Made by a program: the position numbers and the translations under genes
In this document: piece by piece, positions 43,964-53,918 of the stretch
Layout of the letters: every line of letters starts with the position of its first letter
How positions within the stretch are numbered: position 1 is the first letter of the stretch
Notes under the pieces: generated by a model
The model's database searches: none
Seen by the model: only the letters and a program-made list of their open reading frames with translations
What the model was told of the DNA's origin: nothing
Assembly (NCBI GenBank): GCA_905215525.1
Contig: CAJMQJ010000009.1
Location: 1 to 64,000 of the forward strand
Length of the DNA: 64,000 nt
Direction: 5' to 3'
DNA from: an uncultured bacterium
GTDB lineage: Bacteria > Actinomycetota > Coriobacteriia > Coriobacteriales > Coriobacteriaceae

Positions 43964-45241
43964 CTAATCGAGTCCGGAGAAAGAAGGATATGCGCTCTCG
44001 CCGTGCTGACTCGCATCCAGGCCCAGCGCCTCGTCAGCCTCGTCCACGCGCAGGCTACCGTGGAACAGCGCCTTGACCACCGCGGCGATCAACAAATCGA
44101 GCACCAGCACAATAACGACCGTCACCACAATGCCCAGAACCTGCGAGACAAGCAGCGACACGTCGCCCATGTAGAACAGGCCGCCCTTACCGGTCCACGA
44201 GAGCTCCGGCACGCAGAAAAGGCCCGTGAGCATACCGCCCAAGATGCCGCCGATACCGTGGCAACCGAACGCGTCGAGCGCATCGTCGTAGCCGAACTTG
44301 GTCTTAAGATGGCTGATGGCCAGATAGCAGACGGGCGATACGATCAGGCCCATGACCAGTGCCGCCCACGGCTCGACAAAGCCCGCACCCGGCGTAACCA
44401 CCACAAGGCCCGCAACCAAACCGGTGCTGGCACCCACCAGCGTGGGACGACCGGTGTGCACGCGCTCGACGACAAGCCACGAGACCATGCCCGCCGCGCT
44501 GGCCGTCACGGTGTTGAGGATGGCGAGTGCCGCCACGGCGTCGGCCTTAAACTCGCTGCCGCCGTTAAAGCCAAACCAACCAAACCAAAGTAGACCGGCG
44601 CCCAGCGCCACAAACGGCACGTTATGCGGACGGTAGCTCACCATGCCAAAGCCGCGACGACGGCCGAGCATTAAGCAGAGAATCAGGCCCGTGAGACCGG
44701 ACGAAATGTGTACCACGTCGCCGCCGGCAAAGTCGAGCGCGCCGATGATGTCGCCGATAAAGGAACCATCGCCGCCCCAAACCATGTGGGCGAGCGGCGC
44801 ATAGACCACGAGCAGCCAAATGCCCAGGAAGGCCGTCATGGCACCAAACTTAACGCGGCCTGCCAGACTGCCCGTAACGATAGCGGCGGTGATCATGGCA
44901 AACGCCATCTGGAAGGCGATGTTGATGATCTGAGGGTAGACGGCACCATCCGCAGCATTGCCCTCGGCCGCCTGCAGCACCTGGTTGAGCACCGGCAGGC
45001 ACAGCAGCTGGTCAAAGCCGCCAATAAACGGGCTAGAACCGTCACCACCGTAGGCCAGCGACCAGCCGGCAACAATCCACAGCACACCAACCAGGCCAAT
45101 GGCGCCAAAGCACATAAGCATGGTGTTGATGACATTTTTGCGCCTGGACAGGCCGCCATAGAAAAACGCCAGACCCGGTGTCATTAAAAACACGAGCATG
45201 GTGCAGATGAGCATAAACGTTGTCGATCCCGTATCGTACAT
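43964..45241 (-). CDS. amt: ammonium transporter
   Basis: 425 residues from MYDTGSTTFMLI, with GGGGGAG just upstream; the longer frame adds a hydrophilic stretch that I consider leader. Eleven helices carry the Amt motifs TPGLAFFYGGLSRRKNV, DFAGGDVVHISSGLTGL and FGWFGFNGGSE, and the pore histidines (DVVHISSG and DAFGCHGIGGILGG). It moves ammonium across the cytoplasmic membrane. It is transcribed before glnB, and a long palindrome lies between them. Confidence 0.95.
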   Translation of the reverse strand: MYDTGSTTFMLICTMLVFLMTPGLAFFYGGLSRRKNVINTMLMCFGAIGLVGVLWIVAGWSLAYGGDGSSPFIGGFDQLLCLPVLNQVLQAAEGNAADGAVYPQIINIAFQMAFAMITAAIVTGSLAGRVKFGAMTAFLGIWLLVVYAPLAHMVWGGDGSFIGDIIGALDFAGGDVVHISSGLTGLILCLMLGRRRGFGMVSYRPHNVPFVALGAGLLWFGWFGFNGGSEFKADAVAALAILNTVTASAAGMVSWLVVERVHTGRPTLVGASTGLVAGLVVVTPGAGFVEPWAALVMGLIVSPVCYLAISHLKTKFGYDDALDAFGCHGIGGILGGMLTGLFCVPELSWTGKGGLFYMGDVSLLVSQVLGIVVTVVIVLVLDLLIAAVVKALFHGSLRVDEADEALGLDASQHGESAYPSFSGLD

Positions 45242-45439
45242 TCGCTCCCCCTTGGTCGCATGAACGTTGTCGGCGCCCATCATGCGGCCGAGGGGCAACT
45301 GGTGTAGACCAGATACGGCGTTGTTAAACGCTGCGTTGTCGAATGGAAACGGCACCGCAATCTTGGAAACGGCGCGGCAACGGACGCGAAACGAACGGGA
45401 AACGTGCGAACGAGAAGGGCGCGCTTGGCTCCGCTCTGG

Positions 45440-46459
45440 CTAGCGCCGGAACAGCTCGCGGGCTCGGTCGCGGAGGTCGGTAGCTCGGATGACGCCCTCG
45501 TAACGATTGATGCGCAGACGCGGGAAGGCGTTAAAGAAGCGTAGGTCGCGGCGGCTGAGTGACACGCTCGGTACCGGGCGGCTCATGCGCTTGCTGGCAA
45601 GGCGACGACCGAGCGACGGACGCGGCATGCTCGGCGCGGCATCGGCCACGCGACGGGCAGCGAGCGCCAGGCCGCGAGCACCATCCGAAATAAACGTCGG
45701 CATCGAAGTCTTCTCGCGCAGGGCATCGAGCGCCGCGTCGCCCAGCTCGGCCAGCCAAGCGTTAACGGCGCGACCGCGGATATGCGTCTGCGCCACCGAG
45801 TCAATCGCCGAATCGGGAATACGTTCGAGCATAGAGTCGGAGGCGTCGGCAAGCGACTCATTGATGCGGTCGGCAAGGTCGGCACGCACGCGCTCAAGCT
45901 GATCGGACAGACGGCGCCAGCTGGCCAACGAGCACACCGCATCGACCATCATCGCGACCGCGACGATAAAGGCGGACAGCCGCACAATCAGCACCGGCAG
46001 ATGGCCAAGCAGCCCCAGCAATGCCGGCTCCACTAAACGGCAAATACACAACGCACCCAAGCCAAACGCGCAGGCCCAGTACAGGCAGATGCGTCCGTGC
46101 AGGTTAAACGGCAGATGCGAGTAATCCCAAAACCGGGCACCCGTCGTTTTTTCCAACAGCACGCCCACGCTATATTCAATCAGGCTGCATACGAGCGCGG
46201 CAGCGACAAACTGGCTCGAGGCGTCTGGGATTCCACGCAGCAGCAGCCAGCACGCGATGCCGCCCGCACCGTAGATGGGACAACACGGCCCTAGCAAAAA
46301 GCCGCTGTTGGCAAAGCGTCCGTGGTTGAGCATGGCGCAGACTGTCGACTCCCATACCCAGCCGCAAAAACCGTAGAAGGCAAACGAGAGTACCAGCGCC
46401 GAGAGCGGACAGGCGGCAAGCGTCGCGCCGTCAAATGCCATGTCGATCGCGGTTCCCAC
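45440..46459 (-). CDS. CmpB-like putative ABC transporter permease (PF06541-type)
   Basis: 339 residues from a GTG with AGGAG ten bases upstream, located 3 bp after the HD-phosphohydrolase stop. The first half has the family motif FYGFCGWVWESTVCAMLNHGRFANSGFLLGPCCPIYGAGG and five membrane segments, then LEKTTGARFWDYSHLPFNLHGRICL. The C-terminal 150 residues are a soluble, Arg-rich helical region. The label permease comes from family annotation; there is no ATPase partner nearby. Confidence 0.85.
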   Translation of the reverse strand: MGTAIDMAFDGATLAACPLSALVLSFAFYGFCGWVWESTVCAMLNHGRFANSGFLLGPCCPIYGAGGIACWLLLRGIPDASSQFVAAALVCSLIEYSVGVLLEKTTGARFWDYSHLPFNLHGRICLYWACAFGLGALCICRLVEPALLGLLGHLPVLIVRLSAFIVAVAMMVDAVCSLASWRRLSDQLERVRADLADRINESLADASDSMLERIPDSAIDSVAQTHIRGRAVNAWLAELGDAALDALREKTSMPTFISDGARGLALAARRVADAAPSMPRPSLGRRLASKRMSRPVPSVSLSRRDLRFFNAFPRLRINRYEGVIRATDLRDRARELFRR

Positions 46460-46462
46460 CGT

Positions 46463-47020
46463 CTACTCACTCCTCTTTTCGTTCGATTCTTTGCTCGAGC
46501 CGTCACTCGGGCCCTCGTTCAAATCGTTCGCGCCGCCTTTGCGCGGCAGACGGCCGGCAATCGTCTCGCGCAGTGCGCACCATTTATCCGCCAGGCACAC
46601 AATCCATGCCTCACGACACGTCGGCGGCACCGGTACCAGCGGAAACATATGCCGTACGATAATATTCCGCTCGCGCGGCGTCAGCTCAAAATCTTCCTCC
46701 GCACGCGCCAAGGCAAAAAACGGGTGGCGAAAGCCATGCAGCCGATGGCTTGGGTCGGGATCGTGCCAGTCATAGAGAAAGTAATCGTGCAGCAGGGCCC
46801 CGCGCAGCAGCGATAAGCGGTCGACGGAGATACCGACGCGGCCCAGGCGCTCGGCAAAGGACAGACTTGCCCGCGCTACCGAGGTCACATGTGTATAGAC
46901 CGTCACATCGCCATGTTGGATAAACTCATGCATCAGGTCCAAGCGGCCCGCCTGGGCAAGCTGACGGGCGGCATCGTCGACCTCGCGCGCGATTTTCTCG
47001 GCACGAACGGTATCGGACAT
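46463..47020 (-). CDS. HD-domain phosphohydrolase
   Basis: 185 residues from MSDTVRAEKIAREVDD, with AAGGAGG upstream. An HD motif (LLRGALLHDYFLYDWHD) with an earlier His (HVTSVARASL) and a later HMFPLVPVPP fits a small HD phosphohydrolase. The substrate is unknown; such proteins often act on nucleotides. The last 30 residues (KGGANDLNEGPSDGSSKE) are polar and likely disordered. It is the first gene of a two-gene operon with the CmpB-like membrane protein. Confidence 0.85.
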   Translation of the reverse strand: MSDTVRAEKIAREVDDAARQLAQAGRLDLMHEFIQHGDVTVYTHVTSVARASLSFAERLGRVGISVDRLSLLRGALLHDYFLYDWHDPDPSHRLHGFRHPFFALARAEEDFELTPRERNIIVRHMFPLVPVPPTCREAWIVCLADKWCALRETIAGRLPRKGGANDLNEGPSDGSSKESNEKRSE

Positions 47021-47248
47021 GCGGCCTCCTTCCGGCGGCGCTCGGCGGCAAGCCGCAGCCTGCACGCAATGAATAAAATCATCATCGAATTTATCAGTAT
47101 GGCATCGGACAAAACGTTTTGCCCCACCAGTTGGCGAATTACCGCGCCGCCGTCACATATCAAACGCCAAAATGTGCGAGACTGTCTTGTGCAATTGTGC
47201 CGGCCGAGGGAGTGCCGGCGCACGATTCGCATGGAGTAACCCACAACG

Positions 47249-49030
47249 ATGCTGCTTACGCAAACGACAACGCCCGAGGACGTCAAGGCTCTCGATCGCG
47301 CCGAGCTTCCGCTGCTCTGCGGCGAGATCCGCCACGCCATCCTCGAAAGCTCCGCCGCCGTCGGCGGGCACGTTGCCCCCAACCTGGGCGTCGTTGAGCT
47401 TACGGTTGCGCTCCATCGCGTGTTTAACTCCCCCACCGACAAAATTGTCTTTGACGTGTCGCACCAGACCTATGCCCACAAGGCGCTGACTGGGCGCGCG
47501 TACACTTATATCGACCCGGCACGCTACGGCGAGGCCTCTGGCTTTGCCAATCCCGACGAGTCCGAACACGACCTGTTCGCCATGGGCCACACCTCCACAT
47601 CGGTGAGCCTGGGCTGCGGCTTGGCACACGCCCGCGATCTGGCGGGCGACAGCTACAACGTCATTACCATCATTGGCGACGGTTCGCTTTCGGGCGGTCT
47701 GGCGTTTGAGGGCTTTAACAATGCCGCCGAGCTCGACAGCAACCTGATCATCATCGTCAATGACAACGACCAGTCCATCGCCGAAAACCACGGTGGCCTG
47801 TATCGCAATCTGACCGAGCTGCGCGCCAGCAACGGCACCTGTGAGCGCAACATTTTCCGCGCGATGGGGCTCGATTACCGCTATCTGGACGCCGGTAACG
47901 ATGTGTTGGCCCTGGTCGACACGCTGCAGGAGCTGCGCGATATCGATCATCCCATCGTGCTGCACGTCTCCACCGCAAAGGGCAAGGGCTTTGAGCCAGC
48001 CCAGAGCGACCCCGAGCGCTGGCATCATGTGGGTCCGTTTGACATGGCGACTGGGCGCAAGCTCTGCCCGGGCCATCCGAGCGAGCCTGCGCCGCGCACC
48101 TATGCCGATATTACGGGCGAGGCCCTGAGCGCTGCCATCGAGCGCGATCCGCAGGTCGTGGGCATCACGGCGGCCACGCCCTACATCATGGGCTTTACAC
48201 CCGAGCTTCGCGCCGCGGCAGGCAAGCAGTTTGTCGACGTGGGCATTGCCGAGGAACACGCCGTGACCTTTGCCACCGCGCTTGCGCGCTCGGGCGCCAA
48301 GCCGGTCTTTGGTGTGTACGGCACGTTTTTGCAGCGCGCCTACGACGAACTGTGGCACGACCTGTGCCTTAACGACGCCCCCGCAACCATCCTGGTATTT
48401 GGCGCGTCGATCTTTGGCACCACATCCGAGACGCACCTCTCGTTCTTTGATATTTCCATGCTGGGCGGTCTTCCCAACATGCACTACTTGGCGCCGGCCT
48501 GCATGGAGGAATATCTGTCCATGCTGAGCTGGTCGCTCGATCACCGCGAGCATCCCGTGGCGATTCGCGTGCCGGGCATTGGCTTGGTAAGCCGCCCCGA
48601 CTTGGCGCCTGCCGAGGACGCCGATTACGGCGCCGTTCATTACAACGTGATGCGCCAGGGTCGCGACGTGGCCGTGCTCGCGCTTGGCGATTTCTTTGAG
48701 TTGGGCGAGCGCGTGGCAAACCGCTTGGCTGCCGAGTACGGCATCGAGGCCACGCTCGTCAACCCGCGCTATGCAACTGAGCTCGACCGTGAGTTCCTCG
48801 ACAGCCTTGCCGCCGAGCATCGCGTTGTCGTCACTCTCGAGGACGGCATCTTGGACGGCGGCTGGGGCGAGCGTGTCGCGTGCTACTTGGCCTGCACACC
48901 CGTGCGCACGCGCACCTTCGGCATCGCCAAGGGCTTCCCCGACCGCTACGACCCCAAAGAGTTGCTCGCTCAGAACGGCATGACGGTCGAGAACATGGCC
49001 GCCGAAGCTGTAAGGCTACTCAACGAGTAA
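47249..49030 (+). CDS. dxs: 1-deoxy-D-xylulose-5-phosphate synthase
   Basis: 593 residues, at the short end for DXS. It makes DXP from pyruvate and glyceraldehyde 3-phosphate, the entry to the MEP isoprenoid route. Thiamine diphosphate binding is shown by IGDGSLSGGLAFEGFNNAAELDSNLIIIVNDND, the early motif VGGHVAPNLGVVELTVAL by the family N-terminus, and the transketolase middle domain by FVDVGIAEEHAVTFATALARSGAKPVFGVYG. The C-terminal domain ends normally. The loop between the first two domains is shorter than in Escherichia coli DXS. Confidence 0.93.
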   Translation: MLLTQTTTPEDVKALDRAELPLLCGEIRHAILESSAAVGGHVAPNLGVVELTVALHRVFNSPTDKIVFDVSHQTYAHKALTGRAYTYIDPARYGEASGFANPDESEHDLFAMGHTSTSVSLGCGLAHARDLAGDSYNVITIIGDGSLSGGLAFEGFNNAAELDSNLIIIVNDNDQSIAENHGGLYRNLTELRASNGTCERNIFRAMGLDYRYLDAGNDVLALVDTLQELRDIDHPIVLHVSTAKGKGFEPAQSDPERWHHVGPFDMATGRKLCPGHPSEPAPRTYADITGEALSAAIERDPQVVGITAATPYIMGFTPELRAAAGKQFVDVGIAEEHAVTFATALARSGAKPVFGVYGTFLQRAYDELWHDLCLNDAPATILVFGASIFGTTSETHLSFFDISMLGGLPNMHYLAPACMEEYLSMLSWSLDHREHPVAIRVPGIGLVSRPDLAPAEDADYGAVHYNVMRQGRDVAVLALGDFFELGERVANRLAAEYGIEATLVNPRYATELDREFLDSLAAEHRVVVTLEDGILDGGWGERVACYLACTPVRTRTFGIAKGFPDRYDPKELLAQNGMTVENMAAEAVRLLNE

Positions 49031-49067
49031 AAAACCTCCGCAAGGGAAGCACCCCTGCGGAGGTTTT
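49031..49067 (+). terminator. terminator of dxs
   Basis: Perfect 12-bp arms AAAACCTCCGCA and TGCGGAGGTTTT, directly after the stop codon, followed by aattTT. Confidence 0.92.
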
Positions 49068-49086
49068 AATTTTCGCGGCGCGATTA

Positions 49087-49303
49087 TCTCAATCTGTAAC
49101 ATCTAGGGCCCGAATTCCCGTCTAACTGTTACAGATCTAGACAAACCGTCTTTGCCCCTGACCTTTGTCTCGATCTGTAACAGATAGAGACCTTTTGGCC
49201 GTCTAACTGTTACAGATCGAGACATTCGAATTCCCCTAAGGAGATAATCTCAATCTGTAACAGTTACTCGGCAAAAATGGCTGCAGATGTTACAGATCGA
49301 GAC
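49087..49303. repeat. array of three palindromic elements with about 80-bp period
   Basis: Units at 49087-49141, 49167-49223 and 49248-49303. Each opens with TCTC[AG]ATCTGTAACA and closes with TGTTACAGATC[GT]AGA, with 17-30 bases of unrelated sequence in between. Arms are conserved and the middle is not. Confidence 0.9.
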
Positions 49304-49336
49304 AAAACAGCAAGGCATGCCGCTGCATCTGCAAGA

Positions 49337-49372
49337 ACCACCACAAAGGTGCCTGTCCCTTTATGGTAGGTA
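49337..49372. repeat. REP-like palindrome, AACCACCAC type, copy 2 (decayed)
   Basis: Left arm AACCACCACAAAGG and core tgcctgtccc are identical to the copy at 7.5 kb; the right arm has changed (tttatggtaggt), so the stem is imperfect. Confidence 0.8.
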
Positions 49373-49413
49373 GAATAACCCATAAGGTAAGTATGTTTCT
49401 GAGTTATTTCGTG

Positions 49414-49443
49414 TTGACCCATTTGAGCGCGATAGGGTATAAC
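49414..49443 (+). promoter_or_regulatory. promoter of the amino acid ABC importer operon
   Basis: TTGACC, 18 bp, TATAAC, about 45 bp ahead of the binding-protein start codon. Confidence 0.75.
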
Positions 49444-49486
49444 TCTACTCAACCGCTAGGGATTTTATTGAGAAAGGTGTTCTACC

Positions 49487-50482
49487 ATGAGCAAGAACCT
49501 CTCCCAGCAGGTCGTTCTCGACCGCCGCGGCTTCGTTGCCGCCACCTTCGCAACCGTCGCCGGCCTTGGTCTTGCCGGCTGCTCCGACACCAGCGCCGAG
49601 GCCGACAAGGGTTCCGCCGTCGGCTCCTCCAAGAGCTCCGAAGATACCGAGGCTTCCGCCACGCTCGACGCTAAGGCATTCGACAAGCTCGTCGACAACG
49701 GCCCCAAGGCCGATGACGACGTCATCGCCGCCAGCACCTGGGCCACGGCCGTCAAGGACGCCGGCGTCTTTAAGATCGGTGGCGTTCAGACCTCCACACT
49801 CTTCTCCCTCCTCAACGAGAAAGACGGTCAGACCCGCGGCTTCGATGCCGGCATCGCGCAGCTTCTGTCCAACTACATCCTGGGCGAGAACAAGGTCGAG
49901 ATCACCCAGGTGACCTCCGACACGCGCGAGTCCGTCCTACAGAACGGCCAGGTCGACGCCGTCTTTGCCACCTACACCATCACCGACGAGCGCAAGAAGC
50001 TCGTCTCCTTTGCCGGTCCCTACTACTACACCCAGCAGGCCATCCTGGTGCTCGCCGATAACGACGACATCAAGAGCGTCGACGACCTGGCCGACAAGAA
50101 CGTCGCCGTCCAGTCCGGCTCCAACGGCCCCGCCATCCTGGAGGAGTTCGCTCCCAAGGCCAGCCAGCAGGAGTTCAAGACCGACGAGGAGGCCCGCCAG
50201 GCACTTCAGCAGGGCCGCGTTGACGCCTACGTCATCGACAACAACATGCAGCAGAGCGCCCTGGTCCGCGAGCCCGGTAAGTACAAGATCGCCGGCAAGC
50301 CCTTCGGCAGCAAGGAGCCCTATGGTATCGGCCTACCGCTCGATTCCGACGGCGTCGCCTTTGTCAACGATTTCCTTAAGAAGATCGAGGATGATGGCAC
50401 CTGGACCGAGCTGTGGCAGATCTGCATTGGCGACCGTACGGGCGACACCAATGTTCCCGAGCTGCCCGAGATCGGCGCCTAG
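49487..50482 (+). CDS. polar amino acid ABC importer, substrate-binding lipoprotein
   Basis: 331 residues. The N-terminus combines a twin-arginine (VVLDRRGFVAA) with a lipobox (GLGLAGCSD, Cys at about 26), so export by Tat and lipidation are both plausible. A Ser/Ala/Glu-rich linker follows. The mature domain is SBP family 3: FKIGGVQTSTLFSLLN, GFDAGIAQLLSNYILG, AVFATYTITDERKKLVSFAGPYYYTQQAILV and NVAVQSGSNGPA. Glutamate or a related polar amino acid is the likely ligand, by family. It heads a four-gene operon but is separated from the permeases by a hairpin. Confidence 0.93.
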   Translation: MSKNLSQQVVLDRRGFVAATFATVAGLGLAGCSDTSAEADKGSAVGSSKSSEDTEASATLDAKAFDKLVDNGPKADDDVIAASTWATAVKDAGVFKIGGVQTSTLFSLLNEKDGQTRGFDAGIAQLLSNYILGENKVEITQVTSDTRESVLQNGQVDAVFATYTITDERKKLVSFAGPYYYTQQAILVLADNDDIKSVDDLADKNVAVQSGSNGPAILEEFAPKASQQEFKTDEEARQALQQGRVDAYVIDNNMQQSALVREPGKYKIAGKPFGSKEPYGIGLPLDSDGVAFVNDFLKKIEDDGTWTELWQICIGDRTGDTNVPELPEIGA

Positions 50483-50570
50483 GCAGCGAGCCTAGTAACG
50501 GCCGCTACGAAACCATACGGAAACGCACGATGCGCTTTATTGCGCTAAACTGTTTCCTCACTGAGTTGTC

Positions 50571-50600
50571 GGGGCTTCCGTACACACGGGAGCCCCTTTC
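50571..50600 (+). terminator. intercistronic hairpin after the binding-protein gene
   Basis: GGGGCTTCCGT pairs with ACGGGAGCCCC (one mismatch) and is followed by TTTC. It probably allows partial read-through, giving more binding protein than permease, as is common in such operons. Confidence 0.7.
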
Positions 50601-50620
50601 CTTACCGGCGGGAGGTCCGC

Positions 50621-51280
50621 ATGAGTCTCTCCGAGCTCTGGTCGCTCTATGGCCAGAACTACATTGACGCGCTGCTAGCAACCTGGGGCATGACGCTTGA
50701 GTCGTTTGCCATCGCCATGGTGTTGGCCGTCGCCGTCACCGTGATGCGCGTGTCGCCGCTCAAGCCGCTGCGCGTCTTTGGCGACCTGTATGTCCAGGTC
50801 TTCCGTAACATCCCCGGCATCGCGCTGCTCATCATCGTCGTCTACGCATTGCCGCCACTCAAGGTCGTTCTGCCCTACCGTACCTGCGTTATCGTCGCCA
50901 CGGTGTTGCTGGGCTCCGCCTTTGGCTCCGAGAACTTCATGAGCGGCATCAACACCGTCGGCGTCGGCCAGGTGGAAGCCGCCCGCTCGCTGGGCATGAG
51001 CTTCAACCGCATCCTCGCCAAGATCGTGATTCCGCAGGCACTGCGCTCGAGCGTGCTGCCCATGACCAACCTCTTTATCGCCGTCATGCTCACCACCGCG
51101 CTCGGCAGTCAGGTGCCGCTTAAGCCCCAGGAGCTCACCGGCGTGGTGAGCTATATCAACACGCGCTCGCTCGGCGGCGTCGCCGCGTTCTTTATCTCGG
51201 CGCTCGGCTACCTGGGCACGGCGTTTGTGGTGAGCCACATTGGCAACTACATCGATAAGAAGGTGAGGATCCTCCGATGA
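50621..51280 (+). CDS. amino acid ABC importer permease, subunit 1
   Basis: 219 residues after GGGAGG. About five helices and the HisM/GlnP-type EAA loop VGVGQVEAARSLGMSFNRILAKIVIPQALRSS. The segment QVFRNIPGIALLIIVVYALPP is typical of the polar amino acid family. It overlaps the next permease gene by 4 nt, so the two are translated together and should form a heterodimer. Confidence 0.93.
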   Translation: MSLSELWSLYGQNYIDALLATWGMTLESFAIAMVLAVAVTVMRVSPLKPLRVFGDLYVQVFRNIPGIALLIIVVYALPPLKVVLPYRTCVIVATVLLGSAFGSENFMSGINTVGVGQVEAARSLGMSFNRILAKIVIPQALRSSVLPMTNLFIAVMLTTALGSQVPLKPQELTGVVSYINTRSLGGVAAFFISALGYLGTAFVVSHIGNYIDKKVRILR

Positions 51281-52110
51281 GCAAGCACTCCTCTCCCGCG
51301 CTCACCATGCGCGATGCGCTCTACGAGGCTCCCGGCCCCAAGATGCGCGCCAAAATTCGCATCGGCACCGTTATCTCGCTGGTTGCCGTCGCCGCGCTCG
51401 CTGCCCTCGTGCTGCAGCGCTTTTATGTGACCGGTCAGCTTTCGGTCCACTATTGGTATTTCTTTACGCACCTCACCACCTGGAAGTTCCTGCTTGCCGG
51501 CTTTGAGGGCACCGTTAAAGTCGCACTCACCGCCGGCGCCATCGCGCTGGTGCTCGGCCTTGCCCTTATGCTCGGTCGCACCAGCGACATTAAGCCGCTG
51601 CAGCTGGTCTGCCGCGTGCTCACCGATTTCTTCCGCGGCGTGCCGAGCCTTCTGTTCATCTACTTCTTCTTTTTGGTGCTGCCCCAGTACAAGATTGCGC
51701 TGCCGTCGTTTTGGATGCTCACGCTTCCCGTCGCGCTCGCCGCAGCCGGTGTACTGGCCGAAATCTTCCGTGCCGGCGTCAACGCCGTACCGCGCGGCCA
51801 GGTCGAGGCGGCCCAGGCACTCGGTCTCTCCAAAGCTAAAATCACCTTTAAAATCGTCCTGCCGCAGGCTATTCGGTTTATCATTCCGTCGTTGATTTCG
51901 CAGCTTGTGGTCGTCGTCAAAGACACCACCGTCGCCTACGTGGTGAGCTACCCCGACCTCATGCAAAATGCCCGCGTGCTCATTACCAACTACGATGCCC
52001 TCGTGTCGGTCTACCTGGTGATCGCGGTCATCTATATCCTCATCAACGTCGCGATCAACAAGGCCGCTGTCTACGTTTCGCACAAGACCGGCGCGACCAT
52101 CATCCGCTAA
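51277..52110 (+). CDS. amino acid ABC importer permease, subunit 2
   Basis: 277 residues. A 40-residue cytosolic head precedes the membrane part. EAA loop: AVPRGQVEAAQALGLSKAKITFKIVLPQAIRF. RVLTDFFRGVPSLLFIYFFF matches the partner subunit. The order binding protein, two permeases, ATPase is that of the gluABCD type, with the ATPase last. Confidence 0.93.
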   Translation: MSKHSSPALTMRDALYEAPGPKMRAKIRIGTVISLVAVAALAALVLQRFYVTGQLSVHYWYFFTHLTTWKFLLAGFEGTVKVALTAGAIALVLGLALMLGRTSDIKPLQLVCRVLTDFFRGVPSLLFIYFFFLVLPQYKIALPSFWMLTLPVALAAAGVLAEIFRAGVNAVPRGQVEAAQALGLSKAKITFKIVLPQAIRFIIPSLISQLVVVVKDTTVAYVVSYPDLMQNARVLITNYDALVSVYLVIAVIYILINVAINKAAVYVSHKTGATIIR

Positions 52111-52146
52111 CGCTTTACCATTTCGAGTTATAAGGAGCCGAGCACC

Positions 52147-52911
<765 letters not shown>

Positions 52912-52921
52912 CCAGCCACCC

Positions 52922-52955
52922 CGTGGGACAAATCCATCGGAAGTGTTGTCCCACG
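52922..52955 (+). terminator. stem-loop after the ABC importer operon
   Basis: Perfect 10-bp arms CGTGGGACAA and TTGTCCCACG. No clear T-run follows, so it may be a palindromic repeat acting as an operon end. Confidence 0.55.
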
Positions 52956-52998
52956 TCTCTCATGCGCCCTGTCGCCTTTAGATTCGAAAGCAGCACCT

Positions 52999-53808
52999 AT
53001 GATCGGAACTCGCACTTCATCGTCATACACCCCACATGTCGACGTCGCCCCCGCCGACCGCCCACTCATCCTCGTCGCGCCGCGTTGGGAAGAGGCAAAG
53101 CCGTTTTTAAGCGAGACGCTCTCCCCCAACGAGGAGATTGCCAGCGTCTTTGTCGATGCCATCCTTGCCGCCGGCGGCCTGCCGCTGCAGATGTCCATCA
53201 CCGAGGACATTGAGGTCATCCGTCATTACGTCGATATCGCCGACGGTATCGCCATTCCCGGCGGCCCCGATGTCAATCCCAAACGCTGGGGCGATGATCG
53301 ACCCTACGACCCCACTCTCTGCTGCGAGATCCGCGATAGCTTTGAGTTTAAACTGGTCGGCGAGGTACTCCGCGCCAAAAAGCCGCTCTTTACCACCTGC
53401 CGCGGCACGCAGTTGCTCAATGTCGCCACTGGCGGCACCCTGTGCATGGACGTGCCGAGTCTGGGCGCTCGCGAGGGCCGCACGCAGTGGCGCCATACCC
53501 ACGTGCTCAACGACCCCGTGCATCCCGTCGAGGTCGTGCCGGGCTCGCTGCTGGAGCGCGCGCTTGGCGGGCACAGGCTGATCCAGACCAACTCGGCACA
53601 CCATTGCTGCGTCGACCGCCTGGGTAAGCATACGCGCCTGGTCGCCCAAGCAACCGATGGCGTCCCCGAGTGCATCGAAGTCGAGGGCCAGCCGTTCTGC
53701 CTGGGCGTGCAATGGCACCCCGAATACACCTGGCAGACGCTCGAGACCGACTTTAACCTGTGGAAGTCGTTTGTCGAGGCAGCGGCAAAGGTTAAGCAGG
53801 CCCGCTAG
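52999..53808 (+). CDS. gamma-glutamyl hydrolase-type class I amidotransferase (PuuD/peptidase C26-like)
   Basis: 269 residues. The nucleophile elbow is KKPLFTTCRGTQLLNVATGG with Cys134, and the catalytic His-Glu pair lies in GVQWHPEY. IADGIAIPGGPDVNPKRWG is typical of gamma-glutamyl-GABA hydrolase-like enzymes. It would release glutamate from a gamma-glutamyl compound. Close spacing to the amino acid importer suggests functional linkage, though a stem-loop separates them. The ribosome site before the ATG is weak. Confidence 0.9.
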   Translation: MIGTRTSSSYTPHVDVAPADRPLILVAPRWEEAKPFLSETLSPNEEIASVFVDAILAAGGLPLQMSITEDIEVIRHYVDIADGIAIPGGPDVNPKRWGDDRPYDPTLCCEIRDSFEFKLVGEVLRAKKPLFTTCRGTQLLNVATGGTLCMDVPSLGAREGRTQWRHTHVLNDPVHPVEVVPGSLLERALGGHRLIQTNSAHHCCVDRLGKHTRLVAQATDGVPECIEVEGQPFCLGVQWHPEYTWQTLETDFNLWKSFVEAAAKVKQAR

Positions 53809-53842
53809 TTTACGAACCACACAGGCTAAAGCCTCACATACT

Positions 53843-53884
53843 AGGGGGGGCGGACACCAACTACGGTGCCCGCCCCCCTGTATT
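53843..53884 (+). terminator. terminator after the amidotransferase-like gene
   Basis: GGGGGGGCGG-a-CACC pairs with GGTG-c-CCGCCCCCC around a short loop, then TGTATTT. Confidence 0.85.
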
Positions 53885-53918
53885 TGATATGCTCGGTATG
53901 TTCATCCCTCACAAACAA

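Noticed and set aside
49087..49303. CRISPR array
   Set aside because: Only three units, each an inverted repeat with spacers inside the palindrome, arms not identical, and no cas gene in the window.
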